Assembly (NCBI GenBank): GCA_004297825.1
Contig: SCSX01000033.1
Span: 113,601-177,600 of the forward strand
Reading direction: 5' to 3'
Origin: Spirochaetota bacterium
Lineage (GTDB): Bacteria; Spirochaetota; UBA4802; UBA5368
Length of the DNA: 64,000 nucleotides
Part shown: positions 24,994-32,413 of the stretch, one piece after another
Position numbering within the stretch: the first letter of the stretch is position 1
How the letters are laid out: the number at the start of each line of letters is the position of its first letter
Position numbers and translations under genes: made by a program
Notes under the pieces: model-generated
What the model was told of the DNA's origin: nothing
What the model saw: the letters and a program-made list of their open reading frames with translations, nothing else
Database searches by the model: none

Positions 24994-26220
24994 TTATAGC
25001 TCGGCGACGTTCTCCAGCTCGAGCCTGTTGCCGTTCCGGTCATCCAGATATTTTCCCGCTACTTCCTCATCCTCGAGCGGTTTGTCAACCCTCTTTTCCC
25101 CCGGCTTTATCGCCCTTTTTTCATCGTCGGCGTCGGGAAGTTTTTTCTCTTCGATGCGGTACAGGAGCTCCTTGGTGCTCATGTTCTTCCATTCGCGGGC
25201 GGTCACGGCATACTGTCCGGTCGGGTAGTTGCGCAGGTAGGCCTGGAATTCCCGTGCGGCGAGATCGAAGCGCTTGCTCATGAAATACGCGTACCCTTTC
25301 TTTATCTGCGCGTCCTGGTCCTTGTGATAGTAACCGTTGGCGAGAACACGGTTGAAATAATCGATGGCCGTATCGAACTTGCGCACCGCGAAGTAGCTTT
25401 CCCCCGTCCAATACAGCGCGTTTTCGGTGAAATTGCTTTCGGGGAAATCCCGCATGAAGCGGCTGAAATAGGATACCGCGGAATCGTAGTCCCCCCTTCG
25501 GAATGAACTTAGACCGGTTGAATACAACTGGTTGCGGAAGGATTCGCGCACGTCTCCCGTATACTGGCTCACGGGTCCGTAATATTTCAGGAAATACTCA
25601 TAGGTATCGAACGCGTCATTGGCAGCTCCCAACCTGCTGTATGCCCTCGCCTTGCCCACGATCGCGTCCTCGTTGCTGCCGTGTTCGGTGAGTGAGAGGT
25701 CGAACATGCGTTTCGAACGCCGGTAATCGCCCAGTTTCAGGTACGTATGCCCGAGTTCCGAATAGATGCGGCTGCGCATCTCGTTGTTGAAGTTCTGATC
25801 AAGAAGGCTCAGGAGCTGATGCACCCCTTCCTCGGAATACTGCTTGAGCACATTGATGCGCGCAAGCCTGATAAGCACTTCCTTCCTGGTGTCCTCGGTG
25901 AGATACTTGCTGTTATTCTTGATGATATAGGAGTACTTGAGATACGCGAGCCGATTGAGCCCGATCTTTTCATACGCCATCCCTATCTGGTAAAAGGTCT
26001 CGGGGATGACCCGGGAACCGGGATACTTGACGATAACCTTTGTCAGCAGGTTGATGGCCTGGTTGACCGATTCCTTGTCGCCGCGCTGGGATATTTCCTG
26101 CGCCTCGGCGAGCATTTCCCCCGCCTCCCGCTCCGGCCTCACACTGTAATCATAATAGATAAAAAGCCCGATGCCGAGCAGAACCAGCACTGTACCAAGG
26201 ATCGTCGTTTTCACCTTCAT
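24994..26220 (-). CDS. Membrane-anchored TPR protein
   Basis: The N-terminus has one hydrophobic segment (LGTVLVLLGIGLFIYYDYSV), probably an uncleaved anchor, and then about eight tetratricopeptide-like helix pairs, for example FYQIGMAYEKIGLNRLAYLKY, LGHTYLKLGDYRRSKRMFDL and YWTGESYFAVRKFDTAIDYF. The pattern resembles YbgF/BamD-type scaffolds facing the periplasm. The C-terminal 60 residues are charged. The ATG at 26220 has AGGAG seven bases upstream, which rules out a longer in-frame start. It follows the Fn3 gene. Confidence 0.85.
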   Translation of the reverse strand: MKVKTTILGTVLVLLGIGLFIYYDYSVRPEREAGEMLAEAQEISQRGDKESVNQAINLLTKVIVKYPGSRVIPETFYQIGMAYEKIGLNRLAYLKYSYIIKNNSKYLTEDTRKEVLIRLARINVLKQYSEEGVHQLLSLLDQNFNNEMRSRIYSELGHTYLKLGDYRRSKRMFDLSLTEHGSNEDAIVGKARAYSRLGAANDAFDTYEYFLKYYGPVSQYTGDVRESFRNQLYSTGLSSFRRGDYDSAVSYFSRFMRDFPESNFTENALYWTGESYFAVRKFDTAIDYFNRVLANGYYHKDQDAQIKKGYAYFMSKRFDLAAREFQAYLRNYPTGQYAVTAREWKNMSTKELLYRIEEKKLPDADDEKRAIKPGEKRVDKPLEDEEVAGKYLDDRNGNRLELENVAEL

Positions 26221-26297
26221 TGCGTATCTCCTATCCAAATAGACTCGCCCGCGACGGGCGATTTGCAAGAACATTTTGAATCAAATCATTGCGACGC

Positions 26298-26320
26298 ATC
26301 CGGCGGCAGAGCCGCCGGAT
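26298..26320. terminator. GC-rich hairpin touching the Fn3 gene stop codon
   Basis: ATCCGGCGGC, loop AGA, GCCGCCGGAT: a 10-bp perfect stem beginning at the stop of the Fn3 gene. With no T-run it may be an mRNA stabiliser or attenuator before the TPR gene rather than a terminator. Confidence 0.4.
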
Positions 26321-27855
26321 CATTTCACCCGCGAAATAGCCATATCCCGCCAGAAGCGCGCTTCGTCGGGAAAATACCGGGAGACATCCGGATTGACGAG
26401 GTACCTGATGGACCTCTCGTATTCCCCGAGCTCGATGTATGACCTGCCTATAAAAAGCCTGGCCTTCGCCGCCTTATAGGGATCCGAGGTCTCGCGCACG
26501 AACTGCTTGAGGCGCGCGGCGGTAAACCGATATTCCCCCTTGAAAAAACCAGTCTTCAATATCTCATCGAGCGTATCGGCGGCGGGCTCGGGAACGTTCT
26601 TTTGCCTTCTCTCTTCGACGGGCGGAAGTATCTTTTCCGGGACCCTTTTATCGACCCCCTTTTCCTCGACCCGGGTCACGATTTCGGGCTGCTTTTCACC
26701 GCGGGGCACGATCGTTATCGGCATGATGGTGCAGTTTACGCCTTCCTTCAGGGTATTGTCGATGGTACCGTCTTCCATTCTTACGAGCACCGCGTAATAA
26801 TAGCCCCCCGGCGGGGGTGTCTCATCGACGTAGAAATTGGTATCCGGTTTTACCGCGCCCAGAAGCACGGCCAGGGCGAGCCTTTGCGGATCCACGACGG
26901 GTTTGTCGGAACGGTACACCAGGTATTCGGAAGCTCCCGCGCCGATCCCGTCCCATGTCAGTTTCACGCGGCCCGTATCCTGGGTCGCCGCGCGAAGGCT
27001 GGAAACGGTCGCCTGGGACCTGAACCCGATATACACCCCGCCGGTCGTATAACTCTGGTCCGGGATGAGCTGCAGATCCTCATTCCCGGAGATGTCTTTC
27101 GTCGTTACCGCGAAGAAATAGGTCCCCGAGCGGGTGATGGTCCGATCGATCCAGCTCTCGCGCTTATCCGGTATCACGGCGATCTTCTCCGCGCTGCGTA
27201 TCTTGTCGGGTGCGGTGAGCGATTCGTTCCAGCGGTACACGGAGTAGATGATGTCGGGCTTGTCGACGCCCCTCCAGGTGACCATTACCTGCGACTTATT
27301 GACCACCTGGGCGTGGATCAGGGTCACCTGGTCGGGTGTAAGGCGCATCGGAACGGGAACAAGCTCCCGTTCGACGATCACCGGCTGGGTGGTGAAATTG
27401 ACGTCCGGGTAAACGTCGACATTGCGGTTCATCACCCTGTCCTTCGACAGGACCACGTAGTAATATTCTCCCGGCTGAAGGTTCGAGTCGATGACGGTCG
27501 TATCGGCCCCCGGGGCCACCACTTTTATCGAGATGGCCGCGAGCGCCTTGTCCCGGGTATCCGGCACCGTGGAGGAACGTCCCACGATGAATTCTTCCGT
27601 AGCGTCGGGGTCGGCCTCCCAGCTGATCCGGATAGCCCCCTTGATATTGGGTATGAGCTGGGCCCTTATGCTCGTGACGATCTGTGGAGGAAATTCGCGG
27701 CGCTGCTTCTTCTCGGCTTCCTTTATCTCCAGGGGTGTCTTGGGGGTCGTTTCCTCGTCCAGGAGAAACTTGGCATGCGCCTGGCCGCCATAGAGGAGTC
27801 CCAATGCCAGTATGGCATAGAATAACAGCCGGTTTCTTTTTGTAAAAGCGGGCAT
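26320..27855 (-). CDS. Secreted fibronectin type III-like repeat protein
   Basis: A signal peptide (LLFYAILALGLLYGGQAHA) precedes three Fn3-like modules at about 45-150, 165-265 and 270-370, each with a W in strand B (IRISWEAD, VMVTWRGVD, VKLTWDGIG) and a final YYY or YFF strand (EYYYVVLSKD, TYFFAVTTKD, GYYYAVLVR). A linker rich in charged residues leads to a C-terminal helical TPR-like part (KAKARLFIGRSYIELGEYERS). It is probably periplasmic or surface-bound. Start at 27855 has AGG seven bases upstream; an ATG at 27861 would leave no spacing. First gene of the Fn3-TPR-unknown set. Confidence 0.82.
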   Translation of the reverse strand: MPAFTKRNRLLFYAILALGLLYGGQAHAKFLLDEETTPKTPLEIKEAEKKQRREFPPQIVTSIRAQLIPNIKGAIRISWEADPDATEEFIVGRSSTVPDTRDKALAAISIKVVAPGADTTVIDSNLQPGEYYYVVLSKDRVMNRNVDVYPDVNFTTQPVIVERELVPVPMRLTPDQVTLIHAQVVNKSQVMVTWRGVDKPDIIYSVYRWNESLTAPDKIRSAEKIAVIPDKRESWIDRTITRSGTYFFAVTTKDISGNEDLQLIPDQSYTTGGVYIGFRSQATVSSLRAATQDTGRVKLTWDGIGAGASEYLVYRSDKPVVDPQRLALAVLLGAVKPDTNFYVDETPPPGGYYYAVLVRMEDGTIDNTLKEGVNCTIMPITIVPRGEKQPEIVTRVEEKGVDKRVPEKILPPVEERRQKNVPEPAADTLDEILKTGFFKGEYRFTAARLKQFVRETSDPYKAAKARLFIGRSYIELGEYERSIRYLVNPDVSRYFPDEARFWRDMAISRVK

Positions 27856-28006
27856 TCGCATCCTGGCTCTGAGCAGAGATAGTACTCGGTATTATTTTCG
27901 GCCTCTGGACCCTCCGTCTTGACCATTATTTCCCAACCAGGCGGGGCTCGTGGCCCGGTCCCGGGCGCCTCCTGAGGTCCTTTTCGCTGCCCCGATTAAA
28001 ATAACA

Positions 28007-28035
28007 TTGACAAATAAGGACCTCGTATGTATCAA
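28007..28035 (+). promoter_or_regulatory. Promoter of the SET-HD-radical SAM operon
   Basis: TTGACA (28007-28012), 17-base spacer, TATCAA (28030-28035) in the 270-base region between the divergent Fn3 and SET genes. The leader to the ATG at 28126 is about 85 bases. Confidence 0.6.
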
Positions 28036-28125
28036 CCGTGATATGATCACATGTAGTAGTACCGCGCGTGAGCATGAAAATCACGCCACGACACTTGCAA
28101 AGCAGATGGGGGATAAATCTCTTCT

Positions 28126-28635
28126 ATGGTTGAGGAGACGGGATCGGACAAGGGGTATCTTATTATCAGGCGCACGGAAAAAGGAAAATCGGTTTTCGCG
28201 CGCAAACAATTCGCCCAGGGCGAGTACATCGTAGCGTTCAGGGGCAAGCGCTATACCAGGGAAGAATACAAAGAAAAGCTCAATCCACGCAACAACCACT
28301 TTTTACAGGTGGGACAGGATGTGTTCCTGGGGCCCACCCGCACCGCGGACAACTACGTTAATCATTCCTGCGACCCGAATTGCGGCCTGCGGATTGAGAA
28401 TGACCGCGTGAACCTCTATTCCATTCGGGAAATCCGGGAGGGGGAAGAGATCACGTTCGATTATTCCACGTCCATGGATGAGGACTACTGGGAGATGGAT
28501 TGCAATTGCGGGAGTGCCCTGTGCCGGAGGCGCGTACGTGACTTCAAGTACCTGCCGGCCGACGTGCGGGACAGGTATGTGCGATTGGGAATCGTTCCCG
28601 ACTTCATCAGGGCTTCCTGCGCCGGCAAGGCATAG
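28126..28635 (+). CDS. SET-domain protein (putative lysine methyltransferase)
   Basis: A 169-residue bacterial SET domain protein. Motifs in order are GKSVFARKQFAQGEYI, the pseudoknot NHSCDPNCG, the catalytic-site strand EEITFDYSTS, and a post-SET zinc motif CNCGSALCR. SET enzymes transfer methyl from SAM to protein lysines. Bacterial members have been linked to ribosomal or DNA-binding proteins, but the substrate here is unknown. It is the first gene of a plus-strand set with an HD hydrolase six bases downstream. The Shine-Dalgarno (GGGGG) is further away than usual, so the start is moderately certain. Confidence 0.9.
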   Translation: MVEETGSDKGYLIIRRTEKGKSVFARKQFAQGEYIVAFRGKRYTREEYKEKLNPRNNHFLQVGQDVFLGPTRTADNYVNHSCDPNCGLRIENDRVNLYSIREIREGEEITFDYSTSMDEDYWEMDCNCGSALCRRRVRDFKYLPADVRDRYVRLGIVPDFIRASCAGKA

Positions 28636-28641
28636 GACGCG

Positions 28642-29229
28642 ATGGAACCACTTCGCGAAGGCCGCGTACCGACTATCCGGGAATGCGACGCCCTCATCGC
28701 GCGATACCGCATGCTTCCGAATATTCTGGGGCATTCAAGGCAGGTTATGCGGGTCTCGCTGGCAATCGCGGACAATCTCAAGGAAGGAATCGCCGTCGAT
28801 CGCGCGCTGGTGGCCGCGTCCGCGCTGCTCCATGACATCACCAAGACCCGCTCGATCGAGACCCGGGAGCGGCACGACGAGACCGGGGCGGCCCTGCTGC
28901 GGGAGCTCGGGTTCCCGCGGGTGGCGGCGATCGTGGAACAGCACGTGGTCTTCCAGGGCTTCGATCCCGGCGGGCGCGTCGAGGAGCGGGAAATCGTGTA
29001 TTACGCCGACAAGCGCGTGATGCACGAGAATATCGTTACTATTGAAGAGCGTGTACGCGACCTCGTGGAGCGCTACGGAAAGACCCAGGAAATAGTCGAG
29101 CTCATCACGAGCAACAGGGAGATGGTCCTCCGCCTGGAGGCGAAACTGGAGGGCGCGATGCGCGTCTCTATGGACGAGGCTATCGGCACAGCACCTGCCG
29201 TTGTTCCGGGCGCCCCGGATTATCCGTAA
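28642..29229 (+). CDS. HD-domain phosphohydrolase
   Basis: A 195-residue HD-superfamily hydrolase. The metal ligands are seen as H in LGHSRQVMRVSLAIA, the HD pair in ASALLHDITKTRS, then RHDETGAALLRELGF and VEQHVVF with a later D in YYADKRV. HDIG-type enzymes cleave phosphate esters of nucleotides or similar molecules; this small form has no attached synthetase or membrane domain and its substrate cannot be named. AGGA precedes the ATG. It sits between the SET and radical SAM genes. Confidence 0.85.
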   Translation: MEPLREGRVPTIRECDALIARYRMLPNILGHSRQVMRVSLAIADNLKEGIAVDRALVAASALLHDITKTRSIETRERHDETGAALLRELGFPRVAAIVEQHVVFQGFDPGGRVEEREIVYYADKRVMHENIVTIEERVRDLVERYGKTQEIVELITSNREMVLRLEAKLEGAMRVSMDEAIGTAPAVVPGAPDYP

Positions 29230-29236
29230 AATCCCC

Positions 29237-30886
29237 ATGAAACGCTACTGCATACTCGACTGTTACGTGGACGAGCCCGCGTGTTTCGGCGTGCCGCCGT
29301 TCGTGTCACCATACCCGCGCTATCTCTACGGGGCGCTCCTTACCGCGGGCGCCGCGGACGAGGATATCGATTACCTGACCATCGAGACCCTGCGATCGCG
29401 GAGGTATGAGCTGGCGACCGGTTACGAGATGGTGTTCCTCATTGGCGGGGCGGTCGTTCCGGGGAAATACCTGGGACACAAAATTGGAACGACGCCCGAG
29501 ATACGGGATCTCGTGGCCGCGAACGCACGCCGGCATTTTGCGATTGGCGGAATGGTGGGACACCTGCTCGCCGGGTCCGCGGCGCCCAACCTGACCCCCG
29601 TGAAATACGATATCGAAAAATTCGCGTTCGGCTGGCACCGGGGGGAGCCTCGCGACGAGTGCCGCACCTACGGCGAGCTTGCGCGCTGGGCGGCCGAGGG
29701 TGCGGCCTTGTGCCGGCGGCACCCGGACTTCCCCCGCCTTATCTGCGAAATCGAGACGGCGCGCGGCTGTCCCCGGCTCCAGCACTGCTCCTTCTGCGCG
29801 GAGGGACTCACCCACGGTGTCGAGTTCCGGGACGAGGGCGACATTCTCCGCGAGGTGGACGCGCTCATCGCGGCGGGTATATCGCGGTTCAGGCTGGGGC
29901 GGCAGGCCGATATTCTCCAATATAAGTCAAGCATGGCGGATTTCAGGAACGGCTTCCCCCGCCCCCGCGTGGAACCCATCCGCGCGCTCTTCGGGGAGCT
30001 CCGCGCACGGCGCGACGCCGGCCTCATCACGACGCTCAACATTGATAACGGGAACCCGGGCACGATCGCCGCGTTCCCGGAGGAATCGGAACTGATTTTA
30101 GGTGAGATCGTATCGGCCCTCACGCCGGGCGATACGCTCGCCCTGGGCGTCGAGTCGCTGGATCCCGGGGTCATCGCGAAGAACAACCTCAAGGTCGACG
30201 CCGATACGCTCGTGCACGTGGTGCGCATGGTGAACGAGGCGGGCGGGGGGCGCGTGGGGGGAATTCCCGTGCTCCTGCCGGGTGTGAACCTGATCCACGG
30301 CCTTCCGGGCGAGACGGCGGAAACATTCAGGATCAATTTCGAAGGACTGCGCAGGATAATGGACGAGGGTTTGCTTTTAAAGCGGATCAATATCCGGAGC
30401 CTGCTTCCCTTCCCCGGCACGGTGCTTTATTCGAGGAGTTTCGAGCCCTCACCGGCGATTGAAAAGCGGTACGAGTACTATAAGGGCCGGATCAGGGATG
30501 AGATCGACCATGCCATGCTGAAGGCGATATACCCGGCGGGGACGGTGCTGAAGGACCTGTTCGTGATGGACCGGCAGTTCGAGTACGCCCTCGCCCGTCC
30601 CATCGCGAGCTACGCCATTACGGCAAAGCTCCACTCGCCCCTGGAGAGGGGCGCGAGAACGGACGCGATGGTTATCGGTCACCGGGAGCGCTCGCTGTCC
30701 GCGCTCACCCTTCCGGTGGAATTGAACGCGCTCCCGCTCAAAGCCCTGGAGCTGATTCCGGGAATAGGCAGGAAACGCGCGCAGGACATCGTGCTCGCAC
30801 GCCCCTTCGCACGCGGGGCCGATATCATGGATATGCTCAAGGATGTCCCTGAAGGAATTCGGAAGGAATTATTGCGCGGCGCATGA
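29237..30886 (+). CDS. Radical SAM enzyme with C-terminal helix-hairpin-helix (COG1031 type)
   Basis: A 549-residue protein. An N-terminal region (about 1-165) may be cobalamin-binding-like. The iron-sulfur cysteines occur as ARGCPRLQHCSFC, spaced CX5CX2C rather than the usual CX3CX2C. The SAM barrel follows (GISRFRLGRQADI, TTLNIDNGNPGTI, LALGVESLDPGVI, GLPGETAETFRINFEG). A C-terminal helix-hairpin-helix, LELIPGIGRKRAQDIVLARP, suggests nucleic acid contact. This layout is that of COG1031, which I know mainly from archaea. The start at 29237 follows the HD stop by seven bases. Reaction unknown. Confidence 0.85.
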   Translation: MKRYCILDCYVDEPACFGVPPFVSPYPRYLYGALLTAGAADEDIDYLTIETLRSRRYELATGYEMVFLIGGAVVPGKYLGHKIGTTPEIRDLVAANARRHFAIGGMVGHLLAGSAAPNLTPVKYDIEKFAFGWHRGEPRDECRTYGELARWAAEGAALCRRHPDFPRLICEIETARGCPRLQHCSFCAEGLTHGVEFRDEGDILREVDALIAAGISRFRLGRQADILQYKSSMADFRNGFPRPRVEPIRALFGELRARRDAGLITTLNIDNGNPGTIAAFPEESELILGEIVSALTPGDTLALGVESLDPGVIAKNNLKVDADTLVHVVRMVNEAGGGRVGGIPVLLPGVNLIHGLPGETAETFRINFEGLRRIMDEGLLLKRINIRSLLPFPGTVLYSRSFEPSPAIEKRYEYYKGRIRDEIDHAMLKAIYPAGTVLKDLFVMDRQFEYALARPIASYAITAKLHSPLERGARTDAMVIGHRERSLSALTLPVELNALPLKALELIPGIGRKRAQDIVLARPFARGADIMDMLKDVPEGIRKELLRGA

Positions 30887-30891
30887 GGGCG

Positions 30892-30939
30892 CGGTCCGTA
30901 TGAAGGCGCGGATATATATCCGCGCCTTCATACGGACCG
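30892..30939. repeat. 48-bp perfect palindrome between convergent genes
   Basis: The arms read CGGTCCGTATGAAGGCGCGG and its complement around a central ATATATAT; all 24 positions per arm match. It begins five bases after the radical SAM stop and ends seven bases before the stop of the opposing membrane-protein gene. It would fold into a very stable hairpin in either transcript, but neither strand has a T-run. Confidence 0.9.
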
Positions 30940-30946
30940 GTTCCAG

Positions 30947-31279
30947 TCAATATTTCTTGCGCGCCTTGTTGTGGTTCAGCCGGTTCATGACGAACAGCGC
31001 GATGAAGCCGCCGATAAAACCGGCGATGAGGTTGACCGAATGCGGCCCCCGCTCCCCGATGAGTATCTGTAGGAATATTTTGACATACGGGGTCAGCCGG
31101 TCGAGCAGTATTCCCCCTATGAGCGCACCGATCACCCCGACCACCAGCGCGCCGATATATCCGCCCAGGAGATCGCGGTTTTTCACGTGATAGAAAATCC
31201 AGGCCACGAGCGCCCCCAGACCTATGTACAGCCCGGTATCGAGCACCTTCTGCAAAAATTTGAGTATTTCTTCGCCCAT
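30947..31279 (-). CDS. Small Gly-rich multi-pass membrane protein
   Basis: A 110-residue protein with three or four hydrophobic segments: TGLYIGLGALVAWIFY, YIGALVVGVIGALIGGILL and LIAGFIGGFIALFVM, with small residues packed on the helix faces as in GlsB/YeaQ-like families. The C-terminus is basic (NHNKARKKY). It is a monocistronic gene convergent with the radical SAM gene. Function unknown. Confidence 0.75.
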   Translation of the reverse strand: MGEEILKFLQKVLDTGLYIGLGALVAWIFYHVKNRDLLGGYIGALVVGVIGALIGGILLDRLTPYVKIFLQILIGERGPHSVNLIAGFIGGFIALFVMNRLNHNKARKKY

Positions 31280-31483
31280 TCCAACCCCCGAAACTCAATC
31301 TGATGATTTGGGACCGATACGACCCGCCTGTTACACGATATTCCCCTGAATCGGTAAATCCCCCCGCGACCCGCGCCCTCTGTATTTAGTTATATATGCG
31401 CCTGACCCCCGCATTCCGGACCCGTTCCCCCTGGATAATTATCGGCAGGCGGGCGCCGATAAACGACCCGGTGGAAGGACGCG

Positions 31484-32101
31484 TCAATCCTCGTCCACAA
31501 AGAAAAGCTCCCCCTTCCCGCGGCGGACGATTCTCATGTCCCCCTCCGAGAAATCGACTATCGTGGACGGCTCCGATAGCCGCGGGCCGCAGTCCATCAC
31601 CAGGTCCACCTCGTTGCGGTAGACGCGCTCAAGATCGGCGGGCTCCACGATGTAGCTCCCCGCGACGGTATTCACGCTCGCGGTGATGATGGGCCTTCCC
31701 AGGGCGCGCACGAGCTCGAGTGCAACCTCGTTGGCCGGGATGCGCACGCCGATAGTTTTCTGATTGGTGATCGCGACCTTGGGAACAAGCTTCGAGGCCT
31801 TGAAAATGAAGGTATAGGGTCCCGGGAACGCCTTTTTCATGATCTTGAACGCCTGGTCCGAGATGTTGCGGACATACTCGTGCAGCCCGCCCACATTGGA
31901 GAACACGAAGCTGAGGGGCTTGTTTTTCGGAATTTTCTTGAGCCAGTAAATCCGCTCGATGGCCCGTTTATCGGCCATGTCGCAGCCGTAGGCGTACACG
32001 GTATCGGTGGGGTAAATGATCACGCCCCCCTGCTCCAGGATATCCTTCGCCTTCATGATGAGGCGTTTCTGGATGTGCTGTTCGTTGATGACGAATATCA
32101 T
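31484..32101 (-). CDS. Sua5/YciO/YrdC-family protein, YciO subtype
   Basis: A 205-residue YrdC-fold protein. Motifs are GGVIIYPTDTVYAYGCD, WLKKIPKNKPLSFVFSN, PGPYTFIFKAS, KTIGVRIPANEVAL, PIITASVN and the Ser-Thr end PSTIVDFSEGD. YrdC/Sua5 enzymes make threonylcarbamoyl-AMP for t6A in tRNA. The N-terminus (MIFVINEQHIQKRLIMKAKDIL) resembles E. coli YciO, whose activity is less certain, so either role is possible. The start at 32101 agrees with the family; there is no strong ribosome binding site. An intrinsic terminator lies 67 bases upstream on the same strand. Confidence 0.88.
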   Translation of the reverse strand: MIFVINEQHIQKRLIMKAKDILEQGGVIIYPTDTVYAYGCDMADKRAIERIYWLKKIPKNKPLSFVFSNVGGLHEYVRNISDQAFKIMKKAFPGPYTFIFKASKLVPKVAITNQKTIGVRIPANEVALELVRALGRPIITASVNTVAGSYIVEPADLERVYRNEVDLVMDCGPRLSEPSTIVDFSEGDMRIVRRGKGELFFVDED

Positions 32102-32167
32102 GGTCTCATGCCGTGCGCGCCCCTTCCCGCCTTGTCCCGCCGGCCCGCTCCCCCGGCGTGGATAAAA

Positions 32168-32202
32168 AAGGCTTTTGCAAGAGATCGTCTTGCAAAAGCC
32201 TT
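32168..32202 (-). terminator. Strong intrinsic terminator upstream of yciO with no obvious gene before it
   Basis: Minus strand: AAGGCTTTTGCAAGA, 5-base loop, TCTTGCAAAAGCCTT, then further T residues (TTTTTTATCC in all). The 15-bp stem is perfect. It faces leftward, away from the divergent rel gene, and lies inside the leader of the YciO gene. It must end either a short transcript begun at 32203-32413 or an attenuated yciO mRNA. Confidence 0.8.
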
Positions 32203-32413
32203 CAACCTGGTAAATACATTCTGGGAGTGTAATGTATTATCAATCACTTGCAATATCGGCACATGGCCGTACGGCTTTACTTTTTTTTGGTGGAAATATT
32301 ACGTCCCCGCGCGGAGGATGCTTCCTCGGGGCCGGCGCGTTTGAAATCCCGGCGCCGAAGAGATATATTTCCATTGTGCGCCCCGGCGGGGGCGCCGCCA
32401 GGAGCGGGAGCGG
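32203..32413. other. Intergenic region between yciO terminator and rel
   Basis: With 32102-32202 this makes a 312-base gap without a protein gene. The left half is AT-rich and holds TTGCAA and TAATAC-like boxes on the minus strand too close for one promoter. The right half is GC-rich with GGCGCC-containing inverted repeats just before the rel start. No known RNA family is recognisable. Confidence 0.4.

Noticed and set aside
32290..32350. A signal recognition particle RNA on the minus strand
   Set aside because: A GAGGAAGCATCCTC hairpin faintly recalls the SRP apical loop, but the GGUCAGG...AGCAGCC signature is absent.
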